NCBI GenBank assembly: GCA_900542235.1
Contig: UQNB01000037.1
Location: 1-19,852 of the forward strand
Reading direction: 5' to 3'
DNA: 19,852 nt
From: an uncultured Collinsella sp.
Lineage (GTDB): Bacteria; Actinomycetota; Coriobacteriia; Coriobacteriales; Coriobacteriaceae
The notes below the pieces were generated by a model. That model saw nothing but the letters and a program-made list of their open reading frames with translations. It had not been told where the DNA came from and did not search any database. A program made the translations under genes and the position numbers. This document shows, one piece after another, positions 1 through 8,569 of the stretch. Within the stretch, counting starts at the first letter, position 1. Each line of letters opens with the position of its first letter.

Positions 1-824
1 ACGTCGAAGGTCGCGGTGCGGCGCCCCCCCCCGCCGTTCCCGGTCCTGCCGACCCCGAGCCCGATTCGTTTGAGCTTGTGTATCCCCAGGCAGTGGGCGT
101 GCGCATGGGCACCTGTCCGTATCCGGAGCGCGATTCGTACAGCTACTCGTCAATTGCCGCGGCACTTCATGCCGAGACGGAAGACCGTGCCGCCGAGGCT
201 CGTGTTCCCATGGATGAGTCCGGCGATGATGCAGAGTCGGATGGCTCGGAGATGACCGATGCGGACGTGGCCGCCGTTGAACCCGCCGGCAACCCCATGG
301 CGCTGGGCTCGGCGTTCCACGCCGCCTGCCAGTGGCTCATCGAGATGGGTGCCGACGCGTTGCCCGCCGCGCGTGCCGATGTGCTGGCACGCTTGTGGCG
401 CCTGACGCCGGAGCAGCGCGAGCGCTTCGATGTCGCTCTGGAGCGCTGGCTCAAGTCGTCGGTTCGTGCCGAGCTGTTCGCGTGGCCGTGCGTTCGCGCC
501 GAAGTGCCGTTCTTCTCGCTGGGCTGCGAGGACGAGGACATTGCCCGCTACGGCACGTATGCCGAGGGCGCCATCGATGCGTTGGCAACCGACCCGGCCG
601 ATCCGTCGCGCGCGCTGGTCATCGACTACAAGACGGGCGGCACGCCGGACGAGACGCCGGAACAGCTGCAGGAGAAGCACGCCCTGCAGGCGCGCGTCTA
701 CGCTGATGTTCTGCACAAGGCGGGCTTTGAGACGGTGACCGTCAAGTTCGTCCGCGTGGAGCAGCCTGATCCAACCATCTTCGTCGAACCCGCCGAACCT
801 CAAGTAGTCACCTACAATCTCTAG
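1..824 (+). CDS. C-terminal part of a PD-(D/E)XK (RecB-type) nuclease, probably a helicase-nuclease (5' end outside window)
   Basis: The reading frame is open from base 3, so the gene starts upstream of the window. The visible 273 residues hold the motifs of the RecB/AddA/AddB nuclease family in order. These are a His in a G-x-x-F-H-A context (codon at 318), an E-V-P-F strand, an Asp in E-G-A-I-D (codon 576), the I-D-Y-K-T-G core (Asp 624, Lys 630) and a Q-x3-Y helix (Gln 687, Tyr 699). In this family they bind divalent metal and cleave DNA. Such a domain usually sits at the C-terminus of a UvrD-like helicase or an AddB-like subunit in double-strand break processing; the part that would distinguish these is not visible. 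An acidic linker of low complexity (about bases 165-290) precedes the domain, and a run of nine C lies at 24-32. The nuclease call is strong; the helicase part is inferred from family architecture. Confidence 0.8.
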   Translation, partial: VEGRGAAPPPAVPGPADPEPDSFELVYPQAVGVRMGTCPYPERDSYSYSSIAAALHAETEDRAAEARVPMDESGDDAESDGSEMTDADVAAVEPAGNPMALGSAFHAACQWLIEMGADALPAARADVLARLWRLTPEQRERFDVALERWLKSSVRAELFAWPCVRAEVPFFSLGCEDEDIARYGTYAEGAIDALATDPADPSRALVIDYKTGGTPDETPEQLQEKHALQARVYADVLHKAGFETVTVKFVRVEQPDPTIFVEPAEPQVVTYNL

Positions 825-836
825 CCCTCAGATAAC

Positions 837-899
837 TTGCGGTGGAATACGGACTGTTTTGGCCAAAAAAGCCGCCAAACAGTCCGCATTTCACCGCAA
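837..899. repeat. Long imperfect inverted repeat (hairpin) between the nuclease gene and dnaE
   Basis: Bases 837-859 and 877-899 are inverted copies of each other with two mismatches in 23 positions. They flank a centre in which GGC (861-863) can pair with GCC (874-876) around an A-rich loop. The RNA would fold into a very stable hairpin 13 bases after the stop codon of the nuclease gene. It could act as a terminator in either direction, although no U-run follows the right arm. Alternatively it is a copy of a dispersed palindromic element. The inverted repeat is directly visible; its role is inferred. Confidence 0.7.
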
Positions 900-930
900 C
901 TGCAAGAGGAGCCGTGTTGGTTTGGCTAGG

Positions 931-961
931 TTCGGGTGCTGTCCGTGCCGTGCGGTAAAAT
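931..961 (+). promoter_or_regulatory. Candidate dnaE promoter
   Basis: TAAAAT at 956-961 resembles a sigma-70 -10 box and lies 39 bases before the dnaE start. The best -35 candidate is TTCGGG at 931-936 with a long 19-base spacer, so the match is weak. It lies between the upstream hairpin and the gene, where a promoter would be expected. Confidence 0.35.
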
Positions 962-1000
962 CGTTCAGTCAGAACACGAACCCGCATCGGAGCTCATCAC

Positions 1001-4000
1001 ATGGCATTCGTCCATCTGCACAATCACACTGTTTTCTCCATGCTCGACGGCGCAACCCGTATCCAGGATATGGTCAACCGTGCCGTTGAGCTTGGCATGC
1101 CCGCCGTGGCCATTACCGACCACGGCTATATGTATGGCGTGCCCGACCTGGCGCTGGCCTGCGACGCCGTCAACCACAACACGCCCGAGTACAAAACGTG
1201 GAGCCACGACAAGGCCTTCTTGGAAAAGGACCGCCGCGACGAGCTGGTGGAGCCCGATCCCGAGGCAAACCCGCGCGAGCATGCCCAGTATGTGAAGGAC
1301 ATGGCCATGTGGGACGAGAAGGGCAACATCGACGAGCTCAAGCCGCCCCTGGTTATCAAGCCCATCTTTGGCTGCGAGGTCTACTTTACGCCGGACGAGA
1401 CCCTTGCTCGCGACCACAAGCCCGAGCTCTACCATATGATCCTCCTGGCCAAGGACCAGGAGGGCTACGTCAACCTGATGCAGACGGTTTCCGAGGCCGC
1501 CGTGCAGGGCTTTTACTACAAGCCGCGTGTGACGCTCGACAACCTGCGCCGCCACGCCAAGGGCATGATCTGCACCAGTGCCTGCATCGCGGGTATCATC
1601 CCCAAATACATCGACCGCGGTGACATGGAGGGCGCCATCAAGTGGGCCGAGACCTTCCGCGACACTTTCGACCCCGGCGACTTTTATATCGAGATCCAGG
1701 AACACGGCATTACCACCGATAACGGTCTGACCGATGAGCAGATGGACCGCACGCTCATCGACATCGCCAAACAGGTGGGTGTCAAGGTCATCGCCACCAA
1801 CGACTTCCACTACCTGCGCCGCGAGGACGCGCCCGTGCAGGACGTCATCATGTGCATTGGCATGAACGCCAAGGTCGACGACCCCAACCGCATGCGCATG
1901 ACCGGCTCGGAGTTTTACATGAAGACCGAGGAGGAGATGCGGGCGATGTTCCCGTATTGCCCCGAGGCCTGCGACAACACGCTCGAGATCGCCGACAAGT
2001 GCTACGTTGAGCTGGACTGGGACTCCATCATCCTGCCGCGCTTCCCGCTGCTCGATCCCGGCGAGACGCACGAGAGCCAGTTCCGCCGCGAGTGCGAGAA
2101 GGGCCTACGCCAGCACTACGGCGACGACTGGGCCACGCGCGAGATCGGTGGCGTCAACATCAAAGAGCGCTTTGAGTACGAATACAAGGTCATCTGCGAC
2201 AAGGGCTTTGCCGCCTACTTCTTGATCGTTGCCGAGTACGTGCAATGGGCCAAGGACAACGGCATCGGCGTCGGCCCCGGTCGTGGTTCTGCCGCCGGCG
2301 CTATCGTCGCCTACGCCATGAACATCACCGCGTTCGACCCGCTCGAGAACGGTCTGATGTTCGAGAGGTTCCTGTCCCCGCAGCGTACCGAGATGCCCGA
2401 TATCGATATGGACTTCGACGATGAGCGGCGCCTCGAGGTCGTGGAGCACGTTCGCCAGCTCTACGGTCCCGAGAAGGTCACCCACGTCATCACCTATTCG
2501 ACCATTAAGGCCAAGCAGGCCATCAACGACGCCGCGCGCGTTCTGGACTACCCGGTCTACATGGGCCAGCGCCTGTCCAAGATGGTCTCGAGCGACCCCA
2601 AGGTCAAGCTCAAGCAGGTGCTCGAAAAGCAACCCGGCAAAGAGGATCTGTTTAACCCCGATTTTGCCGAGGCATATAAAAAGGACGACGACGCCCGCCG
2701 CATCATCGACACGGCACTCTCGATCGAGGGTCTCACCCGTGGCGAGGGCGTGCACGCGTGCGCCGTTCTGATCTGCCGCGATCCCGTCAACGAGCACGTG
2801 CCCACCAAGCTCGATACTAAGGGCGGCGTCGAGATTACCCAGTACGAGGGCCATACCGTCGCCGACATGGGCCTGCTCAAGATGGACTTTTTGGGCCTGC
2901 GTACGCTGACGGTTATCTCCAAGGCCAAGGCAAACATCAAGAAGAACTTCGGCATCGACATCAAAGAGGAAGAGATTCCCTTTGACGATCCCGAGATCTT
3001 TAAGCTCATGGGTTCCGGCCACACCGCCGGCGTCTTCCAGGTCGAGTCCGCCGGCATGACGGCCACGATCAAAAACATGAAGCCCACCGAGTACAAACAC
3101 GTCGTGGCATTGATCGCCCTGTACCGCCCGGGCCCGCTGGGCGCCGGCATGGTGTCGTCCTACATCAACCGTATGAACGGCAAGGAGCCGGCCGTCTCCT
3201 ACGACGACCGCCTGGACGACATCCTGGGCGAAACCTACGGCACCATGGTCTACCAGGAGCAGGTTATGCTCATCTCCGTCGAGATGTGCGGCTTCTCCAA
3301 GGGCGAATCGGACTCGCGTATCCGTAAGCCCGTGGCTAAGAAGAAGATCAAGCTGCTCACGTCGACGGTGCTGCACTGGGAGGATGGATCGGACGAGACC
3401 ACCTACGACCACTGGATGAATGGCGCCATCAAGAACAACTACACGCGCGAGGTCGCCCAGAAGATTTGGGACGATGTTCTCGAGTTCGCGTCCTACGCCT
3501 TCAACAAGTCGCACTCCGCCGGCTACGCCATCCTGGTTATGCAGACGGCGTGGCTCAAGGCGCACTATCCGCATGAGTACATGGCGGCCGTTCTGACGTC
3601 CTATACGGGCAAGACCGACAAGATCGTGCACTACGTCTCGGCGTGCCGTCACGACGGCATCCCCGTGCTTTCGCCAGATGTCAACGAGTCCGGTACCGAG
3701 TTCACGGCTACCAAGGAGGGCGTGCGCTTTGGTCTGGCCGGCATTCGAGGCGTGGGCACCGGCGTGGCGCAGGCGATTATCGCTGAGCGCGAGGCGGGCG
3801 GCCCGTTTAAGACGCTGCACGACTTTGTCGAGCGCGTGGACTCGAGCCAGGCCAACCGTCGCGTGATCGAATCGCTCATCAAGGCAGGCGCCTTCGACTC
3901 CACGGGCTATCCGCGCCGCCAGATGATGCACTTTGTGGACAAGAACAACCCCGAGAACATCATCGATGCCGCCGTGAAGCGTCAAAAGGATCGTGCGAGC

Positions 4001-4804
4001 GGCCAGACGTCGTTCTTCGATATGTTTGGCGACGTTGAGGGCTCGGGCTTTGAGGTGAGCGTGCCCGATCCGGATGGCCAGGAGTGGGACCGCCACCTTA
4101 AGCTGAGCCAGGAGAAGGAGGTTCTGGGCATCTATGTCTCGGACCACCCGCTGCGCCCGTTTGAGTATGCACTTAGCAAAGCGCGCGACTTCTCGTTCTC
4201 GCAGATCGACACCGGCTACGAGGTGCAAAACCCCACGGGCGGTACCATCAACCAGGAGATTCCCGAGGGCAAGGCGCTGTGGTGGGCCGGTATGGTCTCG
4301 AGCGTGTCCAAGCGCGTGACCAAAAACGGCGACCCCATGGGCATCGTGCAGCTCGAGGACATGGAAGGCGAGGCCACGGTCGTGGTGTTCCCCAAGACCT
4401 ACAAGGAGGCCGAGGGGTATCTGTACGGCGAGGTCGATCCCGAGACCGGCGCGCAGCTGTCCGATGCGTTTGTGCGCATTAAGGGCAAGCTCGAGCGCTC
4501 GGACCGCGGCGACCAGATCATCGCGCAGGAGATTGTGCCGCTGGAGCTTAGCGAGGAGAAAAACAAGCCCAAGGTCTTTGAGGTCATGGTGCCCAACAGC
4601 CGATTTAGCCAGGGCAATATGGCGCGCCTGGCCACGGTGCTCACCACTAACCCGGGCGGCGATCGCGTGGAGATCTTTATCGAGCAGGTGGACGGGCGCG
4701 TGCTGCGCGCCGAGGTACCTGCCAAGGTCAACGCGCGCTCGATTCCGCTGCTGGCCGAGGCCAAGGCCATCGTCGGCAACCAAGGCAGAGTGACGGTTAT
4801 CTAA
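1001..4804 (+). CDS. dnaE: DNA polymerase III subunit alpha, DnaE type
   Basis: This is the replicative polymerase subunit (1267 aa; the family is usually about 1150-1200). The N-terminal PHP domain has all the expected metal ligands: H5-x-H7, D40-H41, E126, H145, C195, H235, D268 and H270. E. coli DnaE lacks several of these, whereas Mycobacterium DnaE1 keeps them and proofreads with this domain, so proofreading here is a reasonable inference. Between D40-H41 and E126 there is an extra charged stretch of about 60 residues (about 57-117). The polymerase palm carries P-D-I-D-M-D (D467, D469) and K-M-D-F-L-G-L-R (D629). The usual A-M-G-K-K-K motif reads K-P-V-A-K-K-K at 776-782. A helix-hairpin-helix lies near 915-926, a clamp-binding-like Q-T-S-F-F-D at 1002-1007, and an OB fold at about 1093-1180. 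Start ATG 1001 has CGGAG eight bases upstream. It is bounded by inverted repeats on both sides and is probably transcribed alone. Confidence 0.97.
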   Translation: MAFVHLHNHTVFSMLDGATRIQDMVNRAVELGMPAVAITDHGYMYGVPDLALACDAVNHNTPEYKTWSHDKAFLEKDRRDELVEPDPEANPREHAQYVKDMAMWDEKGNIDELKPPLVIKPIFGCEVYFTPDETLARDHKPELYHMILLAKDQEGYVNLMQTVSEAAVQGFYYKPRVTLDNLRRHAKGMICTSACIAGIIPKYIDRGDMEGAIKWAETFRDTFDPGDFYIEIQEHGITTDNGLTDEQMDRTLIDIAKQVGVKVIATNDFHYLRREDAPVQDVIMCIGMNAKVDDPNRMRMTGSEFYMKTEEEMRAMFPYCPEACDNTLEIADKCYVELDWDSIILPRFPLLDPGETHESQFRRECEKGLRQHYGDDWATREIGGVNIKERFEYEYKVICDKGFAAYFLIVAEYVQWAKDNGIGVGPGRGSAAGAIVAYAMNITAFDPLENGLMFERFLSPQRTEMPDIDMDFDDERRLEVVEHVRQLYGPEKVTHVITYSTIKAKQAINDAARVLDYPVYMGQRLSKMVSSDPKVKLKQVLEKQPGKEDLFNPDFAEAYKKDDDARRIIDTALSIEGLTRGEGVHACAVLICRDPVNEHVPTKLDTKGGVEITQYEGHTVADMGLLKMDFLGLRTLTVISKAKANIKKNFGIDIKEEEIPFDDPEIFKLMGSGHTAGVFQVESAGMTATIKNMKPTEYKHVVALIALYRPGPLGAGMVSSYINRMNGKEPAVSYDDRLDDILGETYGTMVYQEQVMLISVEMCGFSKGESDSRIRKPVAKKKIKLLTSTVLHWEDGSDETTYDHWMNGAIKNNYTREVAQKIWDDVLEFASYAFNKSHSAGYAILVMQTAWLKAHYPHEYMAAVLTSYTGKTDKIVHYVSACRHDGIPVLSPDVNESGTEFTATKEGVRFGLAGIRGVGTGVAQAIIAEREAGGPFKTLHDFVERVDSSQANRRVIESLIKAGAFDSTGYPRRQMMHFVDKNNPENIIDAAVKRQKDRASGQTSFFDMFGDVEGSGFEVSVPDPDGQEWDRHLKLSQEKEVLGIYVSDHPLRPFEYALSKARDFSFSQIDTGYEVQNPTGGTINQEIPEGKALWWAGMVSSVSKRVTKNGDPMGIVQLEDMEGEATVVVFPKTYKEAEGYLYGEVDPETGAQLSDAFVRIKGKLERSDRGDQIIAQEIVPLELSEEKNKPKVFEVMVPNSRFSQGNMARLATVLTTNPGGDRVEIFIEQVDGRVLRAEVPAKVNARSIPLLAEAKAIVGNQGRVTVI

Positions 4805-4916
4805 AATGATTTTTCTGGGACGGGGATTAAAAAATCATTTTGGGTGACGTGTAGCGGTAGACCAGTCTTTCTGGGACGGGAATGATTTTTTCATCCCCGT
4901 CCCAGAAAAATCATTT
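4803..4916. repeat. Compound palindromic element with mutually exclusive hairpins
   Basis: The 114 bases after dnaE contain three nested inverted repeats. Bases 4804-4827 pair perfectly (24/24) with 4893-4916. Bases 4803-4814 also pair perfectly with 4830-4841. Bases 4868-4885 pair with 4891-4908, with one mismatch in 18 and a T5 loop. The same unit, built around TTTCTGGGACGGG, occurs twice in direct orientation and once inverted. The folds compete for the same arms, so only some can form together. The element starts at the dnaE stop codon and ends 24 bases before the next start. It could terminate dnaE transcription, attenuate the SNF2 gene, or be a dispersed REP-like or MITE-like repeat. 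Confidence 0.85.
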
Positions 4917-4939
4917 AGCGTGCGAGATTGGAGGAAGTG

Positions 4940-7900
4940 ATGGCGCAGGGGACGTTTGTGCAGGCGCTCCGAAAAGAGGCGGCGCTGAGCGGCACCTTTA
5001 TGAAGGGCCGCTCGCTCATGCTCAACGGCGCCGTGCTGTCGATTGAGGACAGCGGCTCGCGCTTCTCCAAAAACGTGACGGTCGAGGGCTCGGTGCGCGG
5101 CTCGCGCGGCGACCTGTACAAGACGCGCGTGGCGCTCGACATGGACGAGCACGAGGTAATCGACTACGATTGCGATTGCCCCGCTGCCTATCGTTACCCC
5201 GGCATGTGCAAGCATGCCATCGCCACAGCGCTGGCATACCTGGACGCCAGCGGCATTGAGCCTGTTGAGGGGCTGCGCACACCGGTTCGCACGTTTACGG
5301 CGCAGCCGAAACAGCCCGCGCGCACCGCGCCCAAAGCGCCGGCCGTCAACCCCAACTTTCCCTTCCCGGCACCCGTCCCCACGAGCCCCAGCCTCATGGC
5401 GGCGCTCTCCGATCTTTCGGACGCGCGCATGGATGAGTTGGCGAGCATGCGCCGCAAGCTTGCCGGTGCCGTTGATCCCGACACCCCCAAAGCGGCGTTG
5501 GAGCCCTCGTTGGTGCCGTACTACAATCCGCTGTTCGCCGACCGCTTTAGCTGGGCGCTCGAGTTCCGCATTCGCTGCGGTTCGGTGTCCTACGTGGTCA
5601 AGGATATCGACGGCATGGCCGATGCCTACGTGCGCGGCGGCACCTTCTCGTACGGCAAGAAGCTCACGTTTGTCCATACGCCCGAAGCCTTCGAAGACGT
5701 GTCGACAAAGCTGCTCAACCTTGTTGTGACGACAGTTGCCTATCTCGATGACATCACAAGCTCGCGTTCGGCGTCGTACGACTTTGCCCGCAGCGGTTTT
5801 GTCGCCGAGCGTCAGTTGCCGCTGTCCGAGCATAGCATCGTATATGTGCTGGACCTGCTGCGCGGCCAGACCATCTCCTTTGAGCCCGCTTGGTCGCGGG
5901 GGACGACGACGCATCGCACCTATGACGTGGCGGTTGAGATGCCTCCGGAAGGGGAGGACGAGGCTCTGTCTAAGCGCCCACCGCTCCTTGCCGCCAAAAT
6001 CGCGCCGGCGGCTGGTGGCAGCTACGATCTGCGCCTGCCGGCCGATGCATACTGCTTTGCTTCGGGCGACGTTGCCTATCTGGTCGACACCCGCCGTGCG
6101 CGCCGCGCCGATGTGGCGTTTGCCCAGCATGCGGCGCCGTTTCTATCGCGTTTGCTGCCCTGTCGCACGCCGGTCCATATCGCTGCCGACCAGGTGGGGG
6201 AGTTCTGTCGTATGGCGCTGCCCATTTTGCGCGACTACACCGACCTCACCGCGCCCGCCGCGCTCGATACCGTGGCACCCGAGCCGAGCTTTGCTATGGC
6301 GATCGGCGTCGATGATGGGCTCGTGACCTGCAAAATTACGGTTACCTACGGCGATTGGTCGGCGGATCTCTTTAGCCTGGGCGCTCCGGGCAGTCTCTTC
6401 GAAGAGCAACGCCCTGGCGTGCCACCCCGCGACGAGGTGGCGGAGTTTCGCGTTATGGACACGGCGGCCCTGTATTTCGACTTTTACGAGGGCGGCCTGG
6501 CGTTTGAGGAACGCGATGACGAGAGCCTGTTCCGCTTGCTGACCGAGGGCCTGTCTGCCCTGTCCGAGTTGGGTGAGGTTATGCTCAGCGACCGCCTGCG
6601 CCAGATCTCGGTGCGCCCTGCGCCCAAACTCTCGGTGCGTGCCACCGTCAAGAGCAATCTGCTCGATGTCGAGCTGGGCGCGAGCGGGCTTTCGGCCGCG
6701 GACCTTGCCGTCTATCTCGATTCGTACAAGCGTCATCAAACGTTTGCGCGCCTTACGTCCGGCGACATCATTCGCCTGGACGAGGGCGCCCGAGCCGCGT
6801 TTGGCCTCGCCGAGGACCTGGGTGTCGATGCCGTCGACCTGCTCGACGGCGTGTCGCTTCCCGCGTCGAGCACCCTGTTCGTCGATAGCATGCTCGCGCG
6901 CATGCCCGCGCTCGAGGCCGATCGCGACGCTGCGTTTCGCCGTACCGTCGAGCGTCTAGACACGCTCGGCAAGATGGACTTTACGGTACCTGCCTCGCTC
7001 AAGGCCACGCTGCGTGGCTACCAGGTCGACGGATACCAGTGGCTCGGCTCGCTCGAACACCTGGGCCTTGGTGGCATCTTGGCCGACGACATGGGCCTGG
7101 GCAAAACACTCCAGATGATCGCGCATGTCCTGGCGCGCGTGGAGGCGGGGGACATCAAGCCCACGCTCGTGGTATGCCCGGCCTCGCTCGTGTACAACTG
7201 GACTGCCGAGCTGGAGCGCTTTGCGCCCTCGCTCGATGCTTGCGCAATCGTGGGCGCCAAGGCGCAGCGCCGCGTGCAGATTGCCGGCGTGGCTGAGCAT
7301 AACGTGGTCGTGACGTCGTATGACCTTATGCGGCGCGATATCGACGAGTACGTCGAGCAGAACTTTGCCCGTGTGGTGCTCGATGAGGCCCAGTACATTA
7401 AAAACCCGCTCACCCAGGTGGCTCGCGCCGCCAAGCGCCTGCCTGCCGGCGTGCGCTTTGCTCTGACGGGCACGCCCATCGAAAACCGCCTATCCGAGCT
7501 TTGGAGCATCTTCGACTTTTTGATGCCGGGCCTGCTGGGCACGCGTGAATCGTTTGCAAAGCGCTTCGAAAGTCCGGTCGAGCACTCCGAGGGCGACAGC
7601 GCCGCTCGCCTGCAGGCACTCGTGTCGCCGTTTGTGCTGCGCCGTGTCAAGGAAGACGTGGTGGCCGATCTGCCCGAAAAGATCGAGGACACTGTCGTGG
7701 CTCAGCTCGCCGGTGAGCAGCGCAAGCTTTACCTGGCAAATCAGGACCGCATCGCCCAGCAGGTGCAGCACCGCGAGGCCGGGGAGTTTAAGAAGGACAA
7801 GCTCAAGGTACTCGCCGAGCTCACCAAGCTGCGCCAGATTTGCTGCGACCCGCGTCTACACTACGAGGATTACAAGGCGGGGAGCGCCAAGCTCGATACG

Positions 7901-8404
7901 TGCATGGAGCTCGTGCACGGCGCACTCGACGGCGGTCATCGCATCCTGTTGTTCAGCCAGTTTACGGGCATGCTCGATATCATCGGTAAGCGCTTGGCCA
8001 AGGAGGATATCGCCTTCCTTAAGCTCACTGGCGCATCGTCTAAAGAGAGCCGCGCCAAGATGGTCGCGCAGTTCCAGGCGGGCGAGGTGCCGGTGTTTCT
8101 GATCTCGCTCAAGGCGGGCGGCGTGGGCCTTAACCTGACGGCGGCCGACGTGGTCATCCACTACGACCCGTGGTGGAACGTGGCGGCGCAGGACCAAGCG
8201 ACTGACCGCGCGCATCGTATTGGCCAGCAACATACCGTGACCGTGTACAAGCTCATCGCCAAGGACACGATCGAGGAGCGCATTATGCAGATGCAGGAGT
8301 CCAAGCGCGATCTGGTCAACAGTGTGCTCGGCGGCGACGGCATCTCGTCGGCGTTGTTTACCCGCGAAGATGTTCTGGCGCTGCTGGGCGGCGACGGGCG
8401 CTAG
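4940..8404 (+). CDS. SWIM zinc-finger and SNF2-family ATPase (DEAD/DEAH-box helicase-like)
   Basis: This is a predicted ATP-driven DNA translocase or remodeller of 1154 aa. A SWIM finger (C78-x-C80 ... C90-x-H92) lies near the N-terminus, followed by a Pro/Ala-rich linker. A long middle region of about 150-690 corresponds in position to the bacterial SNF2-associated domain. The SNF2 ATPase core has Walker A D-D-M-G-L-G-K-T (716-723), Walker B D-E-A-Q (815-818), S-Q-F-T-G-M in the second RecA lobe, G-G-V-G-L-N-L and the arginine-finger motif D-R-A-H-R-I-G-Q (1089-1096). An in-frame TTG lies 12 bases upstream, but ATG 4940 is chosen because a perfect GGAGG (4930-4934) sits five bases before it. 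The family is often called HepA/RapA-like. The bacterial SWIM-SNF2 proteins are poorly characterised, so its target (RNA polymerase, stalled forks or nucleoid proteins) cannot be inferred here. Confidence 0.93.
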   Translation: MAQGTFVQALRKEAALSGTFMKGRSLMLNGAVLSIEDSGSRFSKNVTVEGSVRGSRGDLYKTRVALDMDEHEVIDYDCDCPAAYRYPGMCKHAIATALAYLDASGIEPVEGLRTPVRTFTAQPKQPARTAPKAPAVNPNFPFPAPVPTSPSLMAALSDLSDARMDELASMRRKLAGAVDPDTPKAALEPSLVPYYNPLFADRFSWALEFRIRCGSVSYVVKDIDGMADAYVRGGTFSYGKKLTFVHTPEAFEDVSTKLLNLVVTTVAYLDDITSSRSASYDFARSGFVAERQLPLSEHSIVYVLDLLRGQTISFEPAWSRGTTTHRTYDVAVEMPPEGEDEALSKRPPLLAAKIAPAAGGSYDLRLPADAYCFASGDVAYLVDTRRARRADVAFAQHAAPFLSRLLPCRTPVHIAADQVGEFCRMALPILRDYTDLTAPAALDTVAPEPSFAMAIGVDDGLVTCKITVTYGDWSADLFSLGAPGSLFEEQRPGVPPRDEVAEFRVMDTAALYFDFYEGGLAFEERDDESLFRLLTEGLSALSELGEVMLSDRLRQISVRPAPKLSVRATVKSNLLDVELGASGLSAADLAVYLDSYKRHQTFARLTSGDIIRLDEGARAAFGLAEDLGVDAVDLLDGVSLPASSTLFVDSMLARMPALEADRDAAFRRTVERLDTLGKMDFTVPASLKATLRGYQVDGYQWLGSLEHLGLGGILADDMGLGKTLQMIAHVLARVEAGDIKPTLVVCPASLVYNWTAELERFAPSLDACAIVGAKAQRRVQIAGVAEHNVVVTSYDLMRRDIDEYVEQNFARVVLDEAQYIKNPLTQVARAAKRLPAGVRFALTGTPIENRLSELWSIFDFLMPGLLGTRESFAKRFESPVEHSEGDSAARLQALVSPFVLRRVKEDVVADLPEKIEDTVVAQLAGEQRKLYLANQDRIAQQVQHREAGEFKKDKLKVLAELTKLRQICCDPRLHYEDYKAGSAKLDTCMELVHGALDGGHRILLFSQFTGMLDIIGKRLAKEDIAFLKLTGASSKESRAKMVAQFQAGEVPVFLISLKAGGVGLNLTAADVVIHYDPWWNVAAQDQATDRAHRIGQQHTVTVYKLIAKDTIEERIMQMQESKRDLVNSVLGGDGISSALFTREDVLALLGGDGR

Positions 8405-8569
8405 CCGCGCGCGGGGTGGGACTGCTGGAGTGGGCAGGACGGTCGACGCATTTTGGCCCGACCGCTTGCCTGATCCGTTATGTGTTCATTTGCAATGCCA
8501 TGGATGGTTTGCCTGCCTTTGGGCATAAGAACCATCAAGAACATCGGCACATCAGCAAAGGAGAACATC

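Noticed and set aside
2105..4783. Very long open frame (892 codons) on the minus strand opposite dnaE, and a similar one at 965-2071
   Set aside because: High third-position GC removes stop codons from the antisense frame. The product has no recognisable motif, and the sense strand is an unmistakable dnaE.
4835..6130. Minus-strand open frame (431 codons) opposite the SNF2 gene start
   Set aside because: It spans the palindromic element and has the composition of an antisense shadow. The sense strand has the SWIM motif and a perfect GGAGG.
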